The translations under genes and the position numbers were made by a program. 64,000 nucleotides of DNA from assembly GCA_020637555.1 (NCBI GenBank), contig JACKKF010000013.1, forward strand, positions 584,001 through 648,000. Direction: 5' to 3'. Source of the DNA: Rhodobacter sp. (GTDB lineage Bacteria; Pseudomonadota; Alphaproteobacteria; Rhodobacterales; Rhodobacteraceae). Positions 32,915-40,568 of the stretch are shown in pieces; position 1 is the stretch's first letter, and each line of letters starts with the position of its first letter. A model generated the notes under the pieces. The model saw only the letters and a list, made by a program, of their open reading frames with translations. It made no database searches and was not told where the DNA came from.

Positions 32915-34405
32915 ATGAGCAACATGGACAGTGTCCTTCAAGGTCTGCACACCCTGTTTCAGGTGCACACGCTGCTGATCTGCTTTGCCGGGGTGTTTCT
33001 GGGCACGCTGGTGGGTGTCCTGCCCGGTATCGGCCCGCTGGCGGCGCTGTCGCTTCTGATGCCGCTGACCTATTACATGGACCCTGCGGGCGCGCTCATC
33101 TTCCTGTCGGGGATCTATTACGGCACGCAATACGGCGGCGCGATCACGTCGATCCTGCTGAACATTCCCGGCACCGCCACGTCGGCCGTGACCTGCATCG
33201 AAGGCAACCCCATGGCCCGCGCCGGTCGGGGACGGCAGGCGCTGACGGCCGCCATCGGGGCATCGTTCGTGGGGTCGATGACGGGGATCGCGGTGATCGT
33301 GTTGTTTTCGCCACTGCTGGCGCGTTTCGGCATCATGTTCGGACCGGCCGAATATTTCTCGGCGATGTTGCTGGGGTTGATCGCCTCGGCCTCGGTCGGT
33401 GGCGGATCGGTGCTGAAGAACCTGGCCATGGTGCTGGCCGGTGTGCTTCTGGGCCTCGTCGGGCTGGACGTGAACTCAGGCATGCCGCGGTTCGATTTCG
33501 GTGCGCCAGAGCTGTATAACGGTCTGAGCGTGGTCGCCCTGGCCATGGGCGCCTTTGGCCTGGCCGAGATCATGGCGAACATCAATGTCGCCAGCTACAC
33601 GGCGGGCACGGTCAACCTGTCCACCCGCACCACAAGCTTCTGGCGCGAAACCGTGGGCCTGATCTGGCGGCCGGTCGCGCGCGGCACGGCGCTGGGGTCG
33701 TTCTTTGGCGCGCTGCCGGGAACGGGACCGGGGATTGCCTCGTTCATGGCCTATGCGATGGAAAAGAAGCTGGCCCGCCAACCCGAACGCTTTGGCCACG
33801 GCGCGATCGAAGGCGTCGCCGCGCCCGAGGCCGCGAACAACTCGGCGTCGATGACGGCCTTCATTCCCACCCTGATGCTGGGTATCCCGGGCGAGGTGGT
33901 GATGTCGCTGATGCTGGGGGCGATGATCATTCACGGCATCCAGCCGGGTCCGTTGCTGATGCGCAGCCATCCCGATGTGTTCTGGGGGCTGGTGTTCAGC
34001 TTTGGCCTGGGCAATCTGCTGCTGCTGCTTCTGAACCTGCCACTGCTGAAGCTGTGGGTGTCGGTGCTGCGGGTTCCGTTCAATCTGCTGTATCCGGTGA
34101 TCGTGGTGCTGGTGTGCATCGGCACCTATTCGGTGTCGAACAGCACCTTCGATCTGTATGTCGTCGCCGCCGCGGGTCTGATCGGCTTCCTGCTGGTCAA
34201 GGCCGACTTCAGCCCCGCGCCGCTGCTTCTGGGCTTTGTCCTGGGCCCCATGGTCGAAACCAATTTCCGCCGCGCGATGCTGATGGCGCGCGGGGATCTG
34301 GTGCAGATGGTATCGGGCCCCATCACCGCGACGTTCCTGATCTGCTGCGCGCTGTTGCTGGTCTTTACCATCCGCGCCGAACTGCGCGCCCGAACCGTGG
34401 AGTAA
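32915..34405 (+). CDS. tctA: TTT transporter large membrane subunit TctA
   Basis: The 496-residue protein is a canonical TctA with about twelve helices. Signature segments are GVFLGTLVGVLPGIGPLAAL near residue 30, YYGTQYGGAITSILLNIPGT near residue 68, and the repeat half FFGALPGTGPGIASF near residue 265. VAAPEAANNSASMTAFIPTL and LGIPGEVVMSLMLGAMIIHG follow. It forms the substrate channel with TctB and is supplied by the TctC encoded upstream. Confidence 0.95.
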   Translation: MSNMDSVLQGLHTLFQVHTLLICFAGVFLGTLVGVLPGIGPLAALSLLMPLTYYMDPAGALIFLSGIYYGTQYGGAITSILLNIPGTATSAVTCIEGNPMARAGRGRQALTAAIGASFVGSMTGIAVIVLFSPLLARFGIMFGPAEYFSAMLLGLIASASVGGGSVLKNLAMVLAGVLLGLVGLDVNSGMPRFDFGAPELYNGLSVVALAMGAFGLAEIMANINVASYTAGTVNLSTRTTSFWRETVGLIWRPVARGTALGSFFGALPGTGPGIASFMAYAMEKKLARQPERFGHGAIEGVAAPEAANNSASMTAFIPTLMLGIPGEVVMSLMLGAMIIHGIQPGPLLMRSHPDVFWGLVFSFGLGNLLLLLLNLPLLKLWVSVLRVPFNLLYPVIVVLVCIGTYSVSNSTFDLYVVAAAGLIGFLLVKADFSPAPLLLGFVLGPMVETNFRRAMLMARGDLVQMVSGPITATFLICCALLLVFTIRAELRARTVE

Positions 34406-34408
34406 GCC

Positions 34409-35146
34409 ATGCCCGCCGTCGAAACCCGCCGCGAAGGCCATGTCCTGATCGTCACCCTGAACCGCCCCCTGGCGCTGAACGCCTGGAACACCGACCTGAT
34501 CCACGGTCTTCATGCCGCCTGGCAAGAGCTGGCGCAGGACGATGACCTGCGGGTCGGCGTGCTGCACGGGGCAGGGCGCATGTTCACCGCCGGGCTGGAC
34601 CTGAAGGAAGTGCCCAGGGACGGGATCCTCGGCATTCCCAACATGACCGTGCCCTGTGCCAAGCCGATCCTGGTCGCTGTCGAGGGCGCGGCGATCGGCT
34701 ATGGCGCCGTCACCGCGATGTTCGCGGACATGGTGTTTGCCGCGGAAAGCGCCTGGTTCCTGTATCCCGAGGCGAAAATGGGTGTGTTTCAGGGTCTGAT
34801 GGGCGGATTCCCCGGGCGCGTGCAATACAAGGCCGGCCTGCAATGGCTGCTGACGGCCGAAAGGCTGCCCGCCGGGCGCGCACGGGAAATCGGCCTGGTG
34901 AACGAGGTCACGGCCGACGGCGCGGCGCTGGACCGGGCCCTGCAGGTCGCACGGCAGATCGCCGAAAATGCGCCGCTGGTGGTGCAGGCCATCAAGCAGA
35001 TCGCGCTGGGCACCGTGCCCAAGGGACCGATGGAAACCCATCTGGCGACGAACCGCATGATCGACGGGCTGATGGCCAGCGATGATGCGGTCGAGGGCAT
35101 GGCCGCGGCCCGCGAGCAGCGTGCGCCAAGCTTTCGCGGTGCTTGA
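34409..35146 (+). CDS. Enoyl-CoA hydratase/isomerase (crotonase family)
   Basis: The 245-residue crotonase-fold protein has VLIVTLNRPLALNAWNTDLI at the N-terminus, the oxyanion-hole segment RMFTAGLDLKEV near residue 55 and AVEGAAIGYGAVTAMFADMV near residue 92. FLYPEAKMGVFQGLMGGFPG spans the active-site region. It starts three bases after the tctA stop, so it belongs to the same transcript. It would hydrate or isomerise a CoA ester, consistent with the ligase upstream and the dienoyl-CoA reductase downstream. Reaction type within the family is uncertain. Confidence 0.87.
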   Translation: MPAVETRREGHVLIVTLNRPLALNAWNTDLIHGLHAAWQELAQDDDLRVGVLHGAGRMFTAGLDLKEVPRDGILGIPNMTVPCAKPILVAVEGAAIGYGAVTAMFADMVFAAESAWFLYPEAKMGVFQGLMGGFPGRVQYKAGLQWLLTAERLPAGRAREIGLVNEVTADGAALDRALQVARQIAENAPLVVQAIKQIALGTVPKGPMETHLATNRMIDGLMASDDAVEGMAAAREQRAPSFRGA

Positions 35147-35196
35147 ACGGCGTGGCCTTTTGTGAGGAACTGGGGCTCTTGCAAGGGAGTCCCCGC

Positions 35197-36075
35197 TTGG
35201 CGCTGGTCCTGTCCGAACTGCGGTATTTCGCCGAACTGGCGAACCGGCTCAGCTTTACCGCCGCGGCCGAGGCCCTGGGCGTGACGCAGCCCACACTCAG
35301 CACCGCGATCAAGAACCTCGAAGGCAAGCTGGGTCAGCGACTGTTCGACCGCGACACCCGCGTCGTGCGCCTGACGCCATTCGGACGCGAGGCGCTGCGC
35401 CTGGCGCTGCGCCTGCTCGAAACCGCCGCCAGCACCGAACAGGAGCTGAACGATTTCGCGCAGGGCCGCATCGGGCGGCTCAGGCTGGCGGGCCCGTCGA
35501 TCCTGTTCGCGACGACGCTGCAATCCGCGATGATCCGATTCAAGCGCGAGAATCCCGGCGTGGTGCTGGAAGTCGAGGATACCGACGGCGACAGCGCGCT
35601 GTCGCTGCTGCAACGCGATCTGGCGGATTTTGCCATGGTGCCCTTCCCGCCCGACCTGGCGCAGGTGTCCGGGCACAAGATCGGCATCATGCGCGCCGTT
35701 GCCGTGTTCCACGCCGACCAGCATCACCCGATCCCGGCGCAGATCACCTGGGCCGATCTGGCGCGGCACACCGTCGTCATCCTGAAATCGCGTGACGGCG
35801 CCGGGCGCAGTTTCAACGCCGGGCTGCGCGAGACGGGGACGACCTTTCAGCACGTTTACCGACTGAACGAGTTTCCCGCCGTCAAGGGCATGATCGAAGC
35901 CGGGTTCGGCATCGGCGTCATGTCCGACCTGACCGCCAGCCAGTTGCAGCCGCCGTTCGTGCAGGTTCCGATCGTCGCGCCCGAGCAGGCCCTGGATATT
36001 CACGTCTGCCGCTCCACCCTGCGCAGCCCGACGCCGATCATGGGCCGCTTTCTGGGGCTGCTGAAACGGCTGTGA
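35197..36075 (+). CDS. LysR-family transcriptional regulator
   Basis: The protein has the usual LysR winged helix-turn-helix (SELRYFAELANRLSFTAAAE, then LGVTQPTLSTAIKNLEGKLG) and a substrate-binding-protein-like effector domain. I choose the TTG at 35197, seven bases after AAGGGAG, giving 292 residues. An earlier TTG at 35143 would overlap the hydratase stop and add 18 residues. Unusually for a LysR gene it sits in the same direction inside the catabolic run, between the hydratase and the FadH-type reductase. It probably senses a pathway intermediate. Confidence 0.85.
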   Translation: MALVLSELRYFAELANRLSFTAAAEALGVTQPTLSTAIKNLEGKLGQRLFDRDTRVVRLTPFGREALRLALRLLETAASTEQELNDFAQGRIGRLRLAGPSILFATTLQSAMIRFKRENPGVVLEVEDTDGDSALSLLQRDLADFAMVPFPPDLAQVSGHKIGIMRAVAVFHADQHHPIPAQITWADLARHTVVILKSRDGAGRSFNAGLRETGTTFQHVYRLNEFPAVKGMIEAGFGIGVMSDLTASQLQPPFVQVPIVAPEQALDIHVCRSTLRSPTPIMGRFLGLLKRL

Positions 36076-36172
36076 CGCCGCGCGCGGCGCGCCGGAATGA
36101 CGCAAGGTTTCGCATGACTCTGCGCGGTTCGCGGCTAGGGTGTCCAGCAATCGCCAGACCGGAGGAGAGCCG

Positions 36173-38188
36173 ATGTCCAGCCCCTATCCCCGCCTACTCG
36201 AACCGCTCGACCTGGGGTTCACCACACTCAGGAACCGGGTGCTGATGGGCTCCATGCACACCGGGCTCGAAGAACGCGGCGACTGGGACCGCGTCGCAAC
36301 CTATTATGCCGAACGCGCGCGCGGCGGTGTCGGCCTGATCGTGACCGGCGGCATGGCTCCGAACAAGGAAGGCGGCGTGTTCCCGGGGGCCTCGGGCCTG
36401 TTCAGCGACCAGGACATCGCCAACCATCGAAAGGTCACGGATGCCGTTCACGCCCATGGCGGCAAGATCGCCATGCAGATCCTGCACGCGGGCCGCTATG
36501 CCTATGGCCCCGATTGTGTCAGCGCCTCGGCGGTGAAATCGCCGATCTCGCCCTTTGTCCCGCGCGAACTTGACGAAGAAGGGATCGAAAAGCAGATCCG
36601 CGATTTCGTCACCGCCGCGACCCGCGCCCGCGAGGCCGGGTATGACGGGGTCGAGGTGATGGGCTCCGAAGGGTATTTCCTGAACCAGTTCCTGTGCCTG
36701 CACGTCAACCAGCGCACCGACCGCTGGGGCGGCAGCTACGAGAACCGGATGCGCCTGCCGGTCGAGGTGGTGCGCCGCGTGCGAGAGGCCGTCGGCCCCG
36801 ATTTCATCATCATCTATCGTATCAGCCTGCTGGATCTGGTCCCGAACGGTCAGACCTTTGACCAGATCCTGACGCTGGCCCACGCGATCGAGGCGGCCGG
36901 CGCGACGATCCTGAACTCGGGCATCGGCTGGCACGAGGCCCGGGTGCCGACCATCGCCACCTCGGTCCCGCGCGCCGGGTTTGCCTGGGTGACGAAAAAG
37001 CTGATGGGCCATGTGTCGATCCCGGTCATCACGTCGAACCGGATCAACAACCCCGATACCGCCGAGGCGGTCCTGGCCGGGGGCAATGCCGACATGGTGT
37101 CGATGGCGCGGCCGTTCCTGGCCGATCCGGATTTCGTCAACAAGGCCGCCGCCGGTCAGGCCGCGACGATCGCGCCCTGCATCGGCTGCAACCAGGCCTG
37201 TCTGGATCATACCTTCAGCGGCAAGCTGACCTCGTGCCTGGTCAACCCCCGCGCCGGGCATGAAACCGAACTGCGCTACGACCCTGCCGCAACCCCGCGC
37301 AAGGTTGCCGTGGTCGGCGCCGGGCCTGCGGGCCTGTCCGCAGCTCTGGTCGCCGATCAGCGCGGCCATCACGTCACGCTGTTCGAAAAGGACAGCCAGA
37401 TCGGCGGGCAGTTGAACATGGCCCGCCAGGTGCCGGGCAAAGAGGAATTCGACGGCCTGGTCGCCTGGTTCGGCACCATGCTGGGGGCCTCGGGCGTCAC
37501 GGTGAAGCTGGGAACGGCGGCAACCGCCGAAACGCTGACGGGCTTCGACGATATCATCATCGCGACCGGCGTCACCCCGCGCGATCCCGGCATCCCGGGC
37601 GAGGACGGCGCGAACGTGCTGTCCTATATCGACGTGCTGCGCGACAAGGCCCCGGTCGGTCCGCGCGTGGCGGTGATCGGTGCCGGCGGCATCGGCTTTG
37701 ATATTGCCGAATATGTCACCCACCAGGGCGTCAGCCCGACCCTCGACGCCGCGGAATGGCGCAAGGAATGGGGGGTGGGCGATCCGGCCGAGGTTCCCGG
37801 CGGGCTGCTGGAACCGGCCCCGCCCGCGCCTGCCCGTGCCGTGACCCTGTTGCAGCGCAAGGCCGAGAAGCCGGGCAAGCGGCTGGGCAAGACGACCGGC
37901 TGGATCCACCGCGCAAGCCTTCAGGCGCGCCAGGTGCAGATGCTGGGTGGCGTCAGCTACGAACGCATCACGCCCGAGGGTATCGTGCTGGGCAGCGACA
38001 AGGGCGAACGCCTGCTGGAAGTGGACACCGTCGTCCTCTGCGCCGGGCAGGTCCCGAACCGCGCGCTGGCCGATGCACTGACGGGCAACCCCGCCACGGT
38101 CCATGTGATCGGCGGTGCGGATGTGGCGGCCGAACTCGATGCCAAACGCGCCATCGACCAGGGCTCGAGGCTGGCCGCCAGCCTCTGA
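36173..38188 (+). CDS. fadH: 2,4-dienoyl-CoA reductase-type NADH:flavin oxidoreductase (FadH-like)
   Basis: The 671-residue protein has the size and three-part layout of E. coli FadH (672 residues). An FMN-binding TIM barrel opens YPRLLEPLDLGFTTLRNRVL and has the HAGRYAYGPDCVS active-site region near residue 107. Iron-sulfur cysteines follow as CIGCNQACLDH plus a later SCLVNP near residue 340. A C-terminal FAD/NAD domain has VAVVGAGPAGLSAALVAD and VAVIGAGGIGFDIAEYVT. GGAGGAG precedes the ATG. It reduces conjugated dienoyl-CoA esters in unsaturated fatty acid breakdown. In this operon the substrate may instead be a ring-derived or other unsaturated CoA ester. A strong terminator follows. Confidence 0.88.
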   Translation: MSSPYPRLLEPLDLGFTTLRNRVLMGSMHTGLEERGDWDRVATYYAERARGGVGLIVTGGMAPNKEGGVFPGASGLFSDQDIANHRKVTDAVHAHGGKIAMQILHAGRYAYGPDCVSASAVKSPISPFVPRELDEEGIEKQIRDFVTAATRAREAGYDGVEVMGSEGYFLNQFLCLHVNQRTDRWGGSYENRMRLPVEVVRRVREAVGPDFIIIYRISLLDLVPNGQTFDQILTLAHAIEAAGATILNSGIGWHEARVPTIATSVPRAGFAWVTKKLMGHVSIPVITSNRINNPDTAEAVLAGGNADMVSMARPFLADPDFVNKAAAGQAATIAPCIGCNQACLDHTFSGKLTSCLVNPRAGHETELRYDPAATPRKVAVVGAGPAGLSAALVADQRGHHVTLFEKDSQIGGQLNMARQVPGKEEFDGLVAWFGTMLGASGVTVKLGTAATAETLTGFDDIIIATGVTPRDPGIPGEDGANVLSYIDVLRDKAPVGPRVAVIGAGGIGFDIAEYVTHQGVSPTLDAAEWRKEWGVGDPAEVPGGLLEPAPPAPARAVTLLQRKAEKPGKRLGKTTGWIHRASLQARQVQMLGGVSYERITPEGIVLGSDKGERLLEVDTVVLCAGQVPNRALADALTGNPATVHVIGGADVAAELDAKRAIDQGSRLAASL

Positions 38189-38214
38189 CCCCGTCGATCC
38201 AGCAGAAACAACGC

Positions 38215-38242
38215 GCCCGGGCCTGATCGGCCCGGGCTTTTT
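38215..38242 (+). terminator. Terminator of the catabolic operon
   Basis: A perfect nine-base stem, GCCCGGGCC and GGCCCGGGC with loop TGATC, is followed by TTTTT at 38238-38242. It lies 26 bases past the fadH-like stop. Confidence 0.9.
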
Positions 38243-38306
38243 CGTGCACAATCGCGCCCTGATTGCGAAACAATCCTCGGACTACCGGTAAAACTGTTCT
38301 GAAATT

Positions 38307-38318
38307 ACAAACGTTTGT
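38307..38318. promoter_or_regulatory. ACAAACGTTTGT palindrome upstream of LysR gene
   Basis: A perfect 12-base palindrome lies 88 bases before the LysR-type start at 38407, in an AT-rich part of the 218-base gap. It may be an operator for that regulator. No other candidate element was seen between the terminator and the gene. Confidence 0.4.
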
Positions 38319-38406
38319 CCCAGTTAAACCCCGGCCCCGCCGCTTTGGCGCCGCATTTGGGGTGTGTAACGAAACCATCGCAGCAGTGGATGTTACGGGT
38401 AGTGCT

Positions 38407-39312
38407 ATGGATCGTTTGACTGAAATGGAAGCCTTTGCGACGGTCGTGGACCAGGGCGGCTTTACCGATGCCGCGCGCAAGATGGGTATCTCGAAATCCG
38501 CCGTGTCCAAGCATGTCTCGTCGCTCGAGGCCCGGCTGGGGGCCCGCCTGTTGAACCGCACGACCCGCCGCGTCAGCCCCACGGAAATCGGCCTGGTCTA
38601 TTACGACCGTGCGCGCCGTGTCCTGAACGACGCGGGCGAGGCTGACAGCATCGTCACGGCCATGCAATCGGCGCCCTCGGGTGTGTTGCGCATGTCTGTG
38701 GCCACCGATTTCGGCGTCAGCCTGTTGTCGCCGGTTCTGGATGAATTCCTGATGGAGTTCCCGGAAATCAGCGTGAACATGGTGTTGAAGAACCGCTATG
38801 TCGAACTGATTTCGGAAGGGTTCGACATGTCGATCCGCGTGGGCGAGATGGAGGACAGCTCGCTCAGGGCGCGCAAGATCACCGAAACCTCGCAACGGCT
38901 GATCGCATCGCCGCGCTATTTCCAGGCGCATGGCCGGCCCGAACGCATCGACGACCTGAACGACCACCGCCTGCTGCATTACTCCAATCAGGCCAGCGCC
39001 AACGTCTGGAAGATCACGGCCCCCTCGGGCGAGGTGCGGCAGGTGCGCGGAACCGGATGGCTGACGGTGAATGACGGCCAGTCGCTGCTGAATGCCGCCG
39101 TCAAGGGGCTGGGCATCGCCTATCTGCCGAGCTTCCTGTATCATGACGCGATGCAGCAGGGGCTGGTTCAGGATGTGATCCCCGACCTGCCGCAAACCAC
39201 GCTGGGCATCTATGCGGTGTATCCGCCGGGTCGCTTTACCCAGCCCAAGGTGCGCGCCTTCATCGATTTCCTGGTCGATCGCTTTGCCGACAAGGGCCCC
39301 GATCAGTGGTGA
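38407..39312 (+). CDS. LysR-family transcriptional regulator, CrgA-like
   Basis: The 301-residue protein opens MDRLTEMEAFATVVDQGGFT with the helix-turn-helix ARKMGISKSAVSKHVSSLEA, typical of the large CrgA/YafC-like LysR subgroup. RLLNRTTRRVSPTEIG and the effector-domain segment EGFDMSIRVGEMEDSSL near residue 138 agree. It has its own upstream palindrome and its own terminator, so it is transcribed alone. The target is not evident; neighbours on both sides are candidates. Confidence 0.9.
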   Translation: MDRLTEMEAFATVVDQGGFTDAARKMGISKSAVSKHVSSLEARLGARLLNRTTRRVSPTEIGLVYYDRARRVLNDAGEADSIVTAMQSAPSGVLRMSVATDFGVSLLSPVLDEFLMEFPEISVNMVLKNRYVELISEGFDMSIRVGEMEDSSLRARKITETSQRLIASPRYFQAHGRPERIDDLNDHRLLHYSNQASANVWKITAPSGEVRQVRGTGWLTVNDGQSLLNAAVKGLGIAYLPSFLYHDAMQQGLVQDVIPDLPQTTLGIYAVYPPGRFTQPKVRAFIDFLVDRFADKGPDQW

Positions 39313-39354
39313 TTTTCCTGCCCGGTCGCTTCCCTCCGACCGGATGCCGTTGAC

Positions 39355-39383
39355 TGGCCGGCCCCTGTGGCCGGCCATTTTTT
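39355..39383 (+). terminator. Terminator after the CrgA-like LysR gene
   Basis: TGGCCGGC at 39355-39362 and GCCGGCCA at 39370-39377 form a perfect eight-base stem followed by TTTTTT. It lies between convergent genes and may also slow minus-strand transcripts. Confidence 0.85.
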
Positions 39384-39394
39384 GACTGCGGCGC

Positions 39395-39538
39395 CTATTT
39401 CTTGCCGACCTTGGAATTGTCCGCGCCCTTGCCGCCGCCCGCGGCGGCCTCTTTCTCTGCGATCACCCGGGCCTCGGTGGCCTTGTCCGGCGACTTGGGG
39501 GCGCCTTTGCCCGCGTCCTTGCCCATGCCTTTTTCCAT
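39395..39538 (-). CDS. Small lysine/glycine-rich protein, 47 residues
   Basis: An ATG at 39538, preceded by GAGAGGA, opens a 47-codon frame. It begins MEKGMGKDAGKGAPKSPDKA, has a short helical ARVIAEKEAAAG, and ends GADNSKVGKK. The product is hydrophilic, basic and probably disordered, with no cysteine or aromatic residue. It follows the COG0523 GTPase after 97 bases on the same strand and ends beside the bidirectional hairpin at 39355. I do not recognise a family. The good ribosome site and composition make it a likely real gene. A second small KGAP-rich protein lies at 47983. Confidence 0.6.
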   Translation of the reverse strand: MEKGMGKDAGKGAPKSPDKATEARVIAEKEAAAGGGKGADNSKVGKK

Positions 39539-39635
39539 AATTCCTCTCCTCGAAACGTGTGGGCCCGGTCAATCCGGGCCCGATCAGCGTGACAAGAAAG
39601 GGATCGCGGGTCAAAAGTAATCTGCGCGCGGTCGC

Positions 39636-40568
39636 TCAGCCGTGATCCAGCACGCGGTCCCAGGCGGATTGCAGCTCTGCCGGATCGAAATGCCCGGCCA
39701 GTCCCACCGCAACCGCCCGTCCCTGGCCGTGTGGCGGATCGACCGCGCGACGCTCGGCATGCAGGCCGGCGCGGTGAAACGCGTTCCAGCCGCCATCTTC
39801 GGTCTGCACCAGGCCCTTCAAGCGATAGAGCCCGGCAATGTCGGCCCCAAGCAACCGGTCCAGCGCGGCGGAATCGGCCCGGGCCGACCCGGTCCAGACC
39901 CAGCCGCGATACTCGGCGCCATGGTCGTGATCGTGATCCTGCGCATGGGCATGAGGATCGGACCGTTTCAGCCTGAGGGGCAGGGGATCGAGCAGCAACT
40001 CGGACGGCACCCGCCCGTGATCGGCCACCATGCGCAGGGCCTCGGGGGCGAGGGTGGCGACCGTGACGCGCAGGCTTTTCAGCGCCCCGGGCGAGGCGAT
40101 GTCCGATTTGGTGATCAGCACGAGCCCGGCCGTGGCCAACTGGTTGCGCAGCGTGTCGCCCAGAAAGGGATCGGTCATCGCGTTCGCGAAATTCACCGCA
40201 TCCACCACGACGATCACGCCGCGCAGGTCCATCTCGGGTTCGGCCAGGGCGATCTGGCCGACCTTGAACGGATCGGCCACGCCCGAGGTTTCGATCACCA
40301 GATGCTCGGGCCGGGGGGACATGCGCAGGATGCGGTCGATGGCGCTGTAGAAATCGTTGCCGATGGTGCAGCACATGCAGCCATTGGACAGCGCCACCGT
40401 GTCGCCGGTGCGGTTGTCGATCAGGTCCGCGTCCAGTGCGATTTCGCCGAAATCGTTGACCAGAACGCATATCCGCCGGCCGTGCTGATCCGACAGGATG
40501 TGGTTCACGACCGTGGTCTTGCCCGCGCCCAGATAGCCCGAGATCAAGGTGACGGGAATGGCTGTCAT
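39636..40568 (-). CDS. COG0523-family GTPase metallochaperone (CobW-like)
   Basis: The 310-residue protein is a second member of the CobW family, distinct from the cobalamin CobW at 9736. It shows the P-loop ISGYLGAGKTTVVNHIL at residue 9, LVNDFGEIALDADLID, the CXCC motif in LSNGCMCCTIGND near residue 61, and ETSGVADPF. LITKSDIASPG is the specificity motif, and a His/Asp metal stretch (DPHAHAQDHDHDHG) lies near residue 208. Its ATG overlaps the stop of the amidohydrolase (ATGA at 40565-40568), so the two are co-translated. Delivery of zinc or another metal to that hydrolase is a reasonable inference; no Zur site was looked for successfully. Confidence 0.9.
   Translation of the reverse strand: MTAIPVTLISGYLGAGKTTVVNHILSDQHGRRICVLVNDFGEIALDADLIDNRTGDTVALSNGCMCCTIGNDFYSAIDRILRMSPRPEHLVIETSGVADPFKVGQIALAEPEMDLRGVIVVVDAVNFANAMTDPFLGDTLRNQLATAGLVLITKSDIASPGALKSLRVTVATLAPEALRMVADHGRVPSELLLDPLPLRLKRSDPHAHAQDHDHDHGAEYRGWVWTGSARADSAALDRLLGADIAGLYRLKGLVQTEDGGWNAFHRAGLHAERRAVDPPHGQGRAVAVGLAGHFDPAELQSAWDRVLDHG

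Noticed and set aside
36194..38251. Minus-strand frame opposite the FadH-like gene
   Set aside because: Shadow of a gene with complete FMN, iron-sulfur and FAD motifs.
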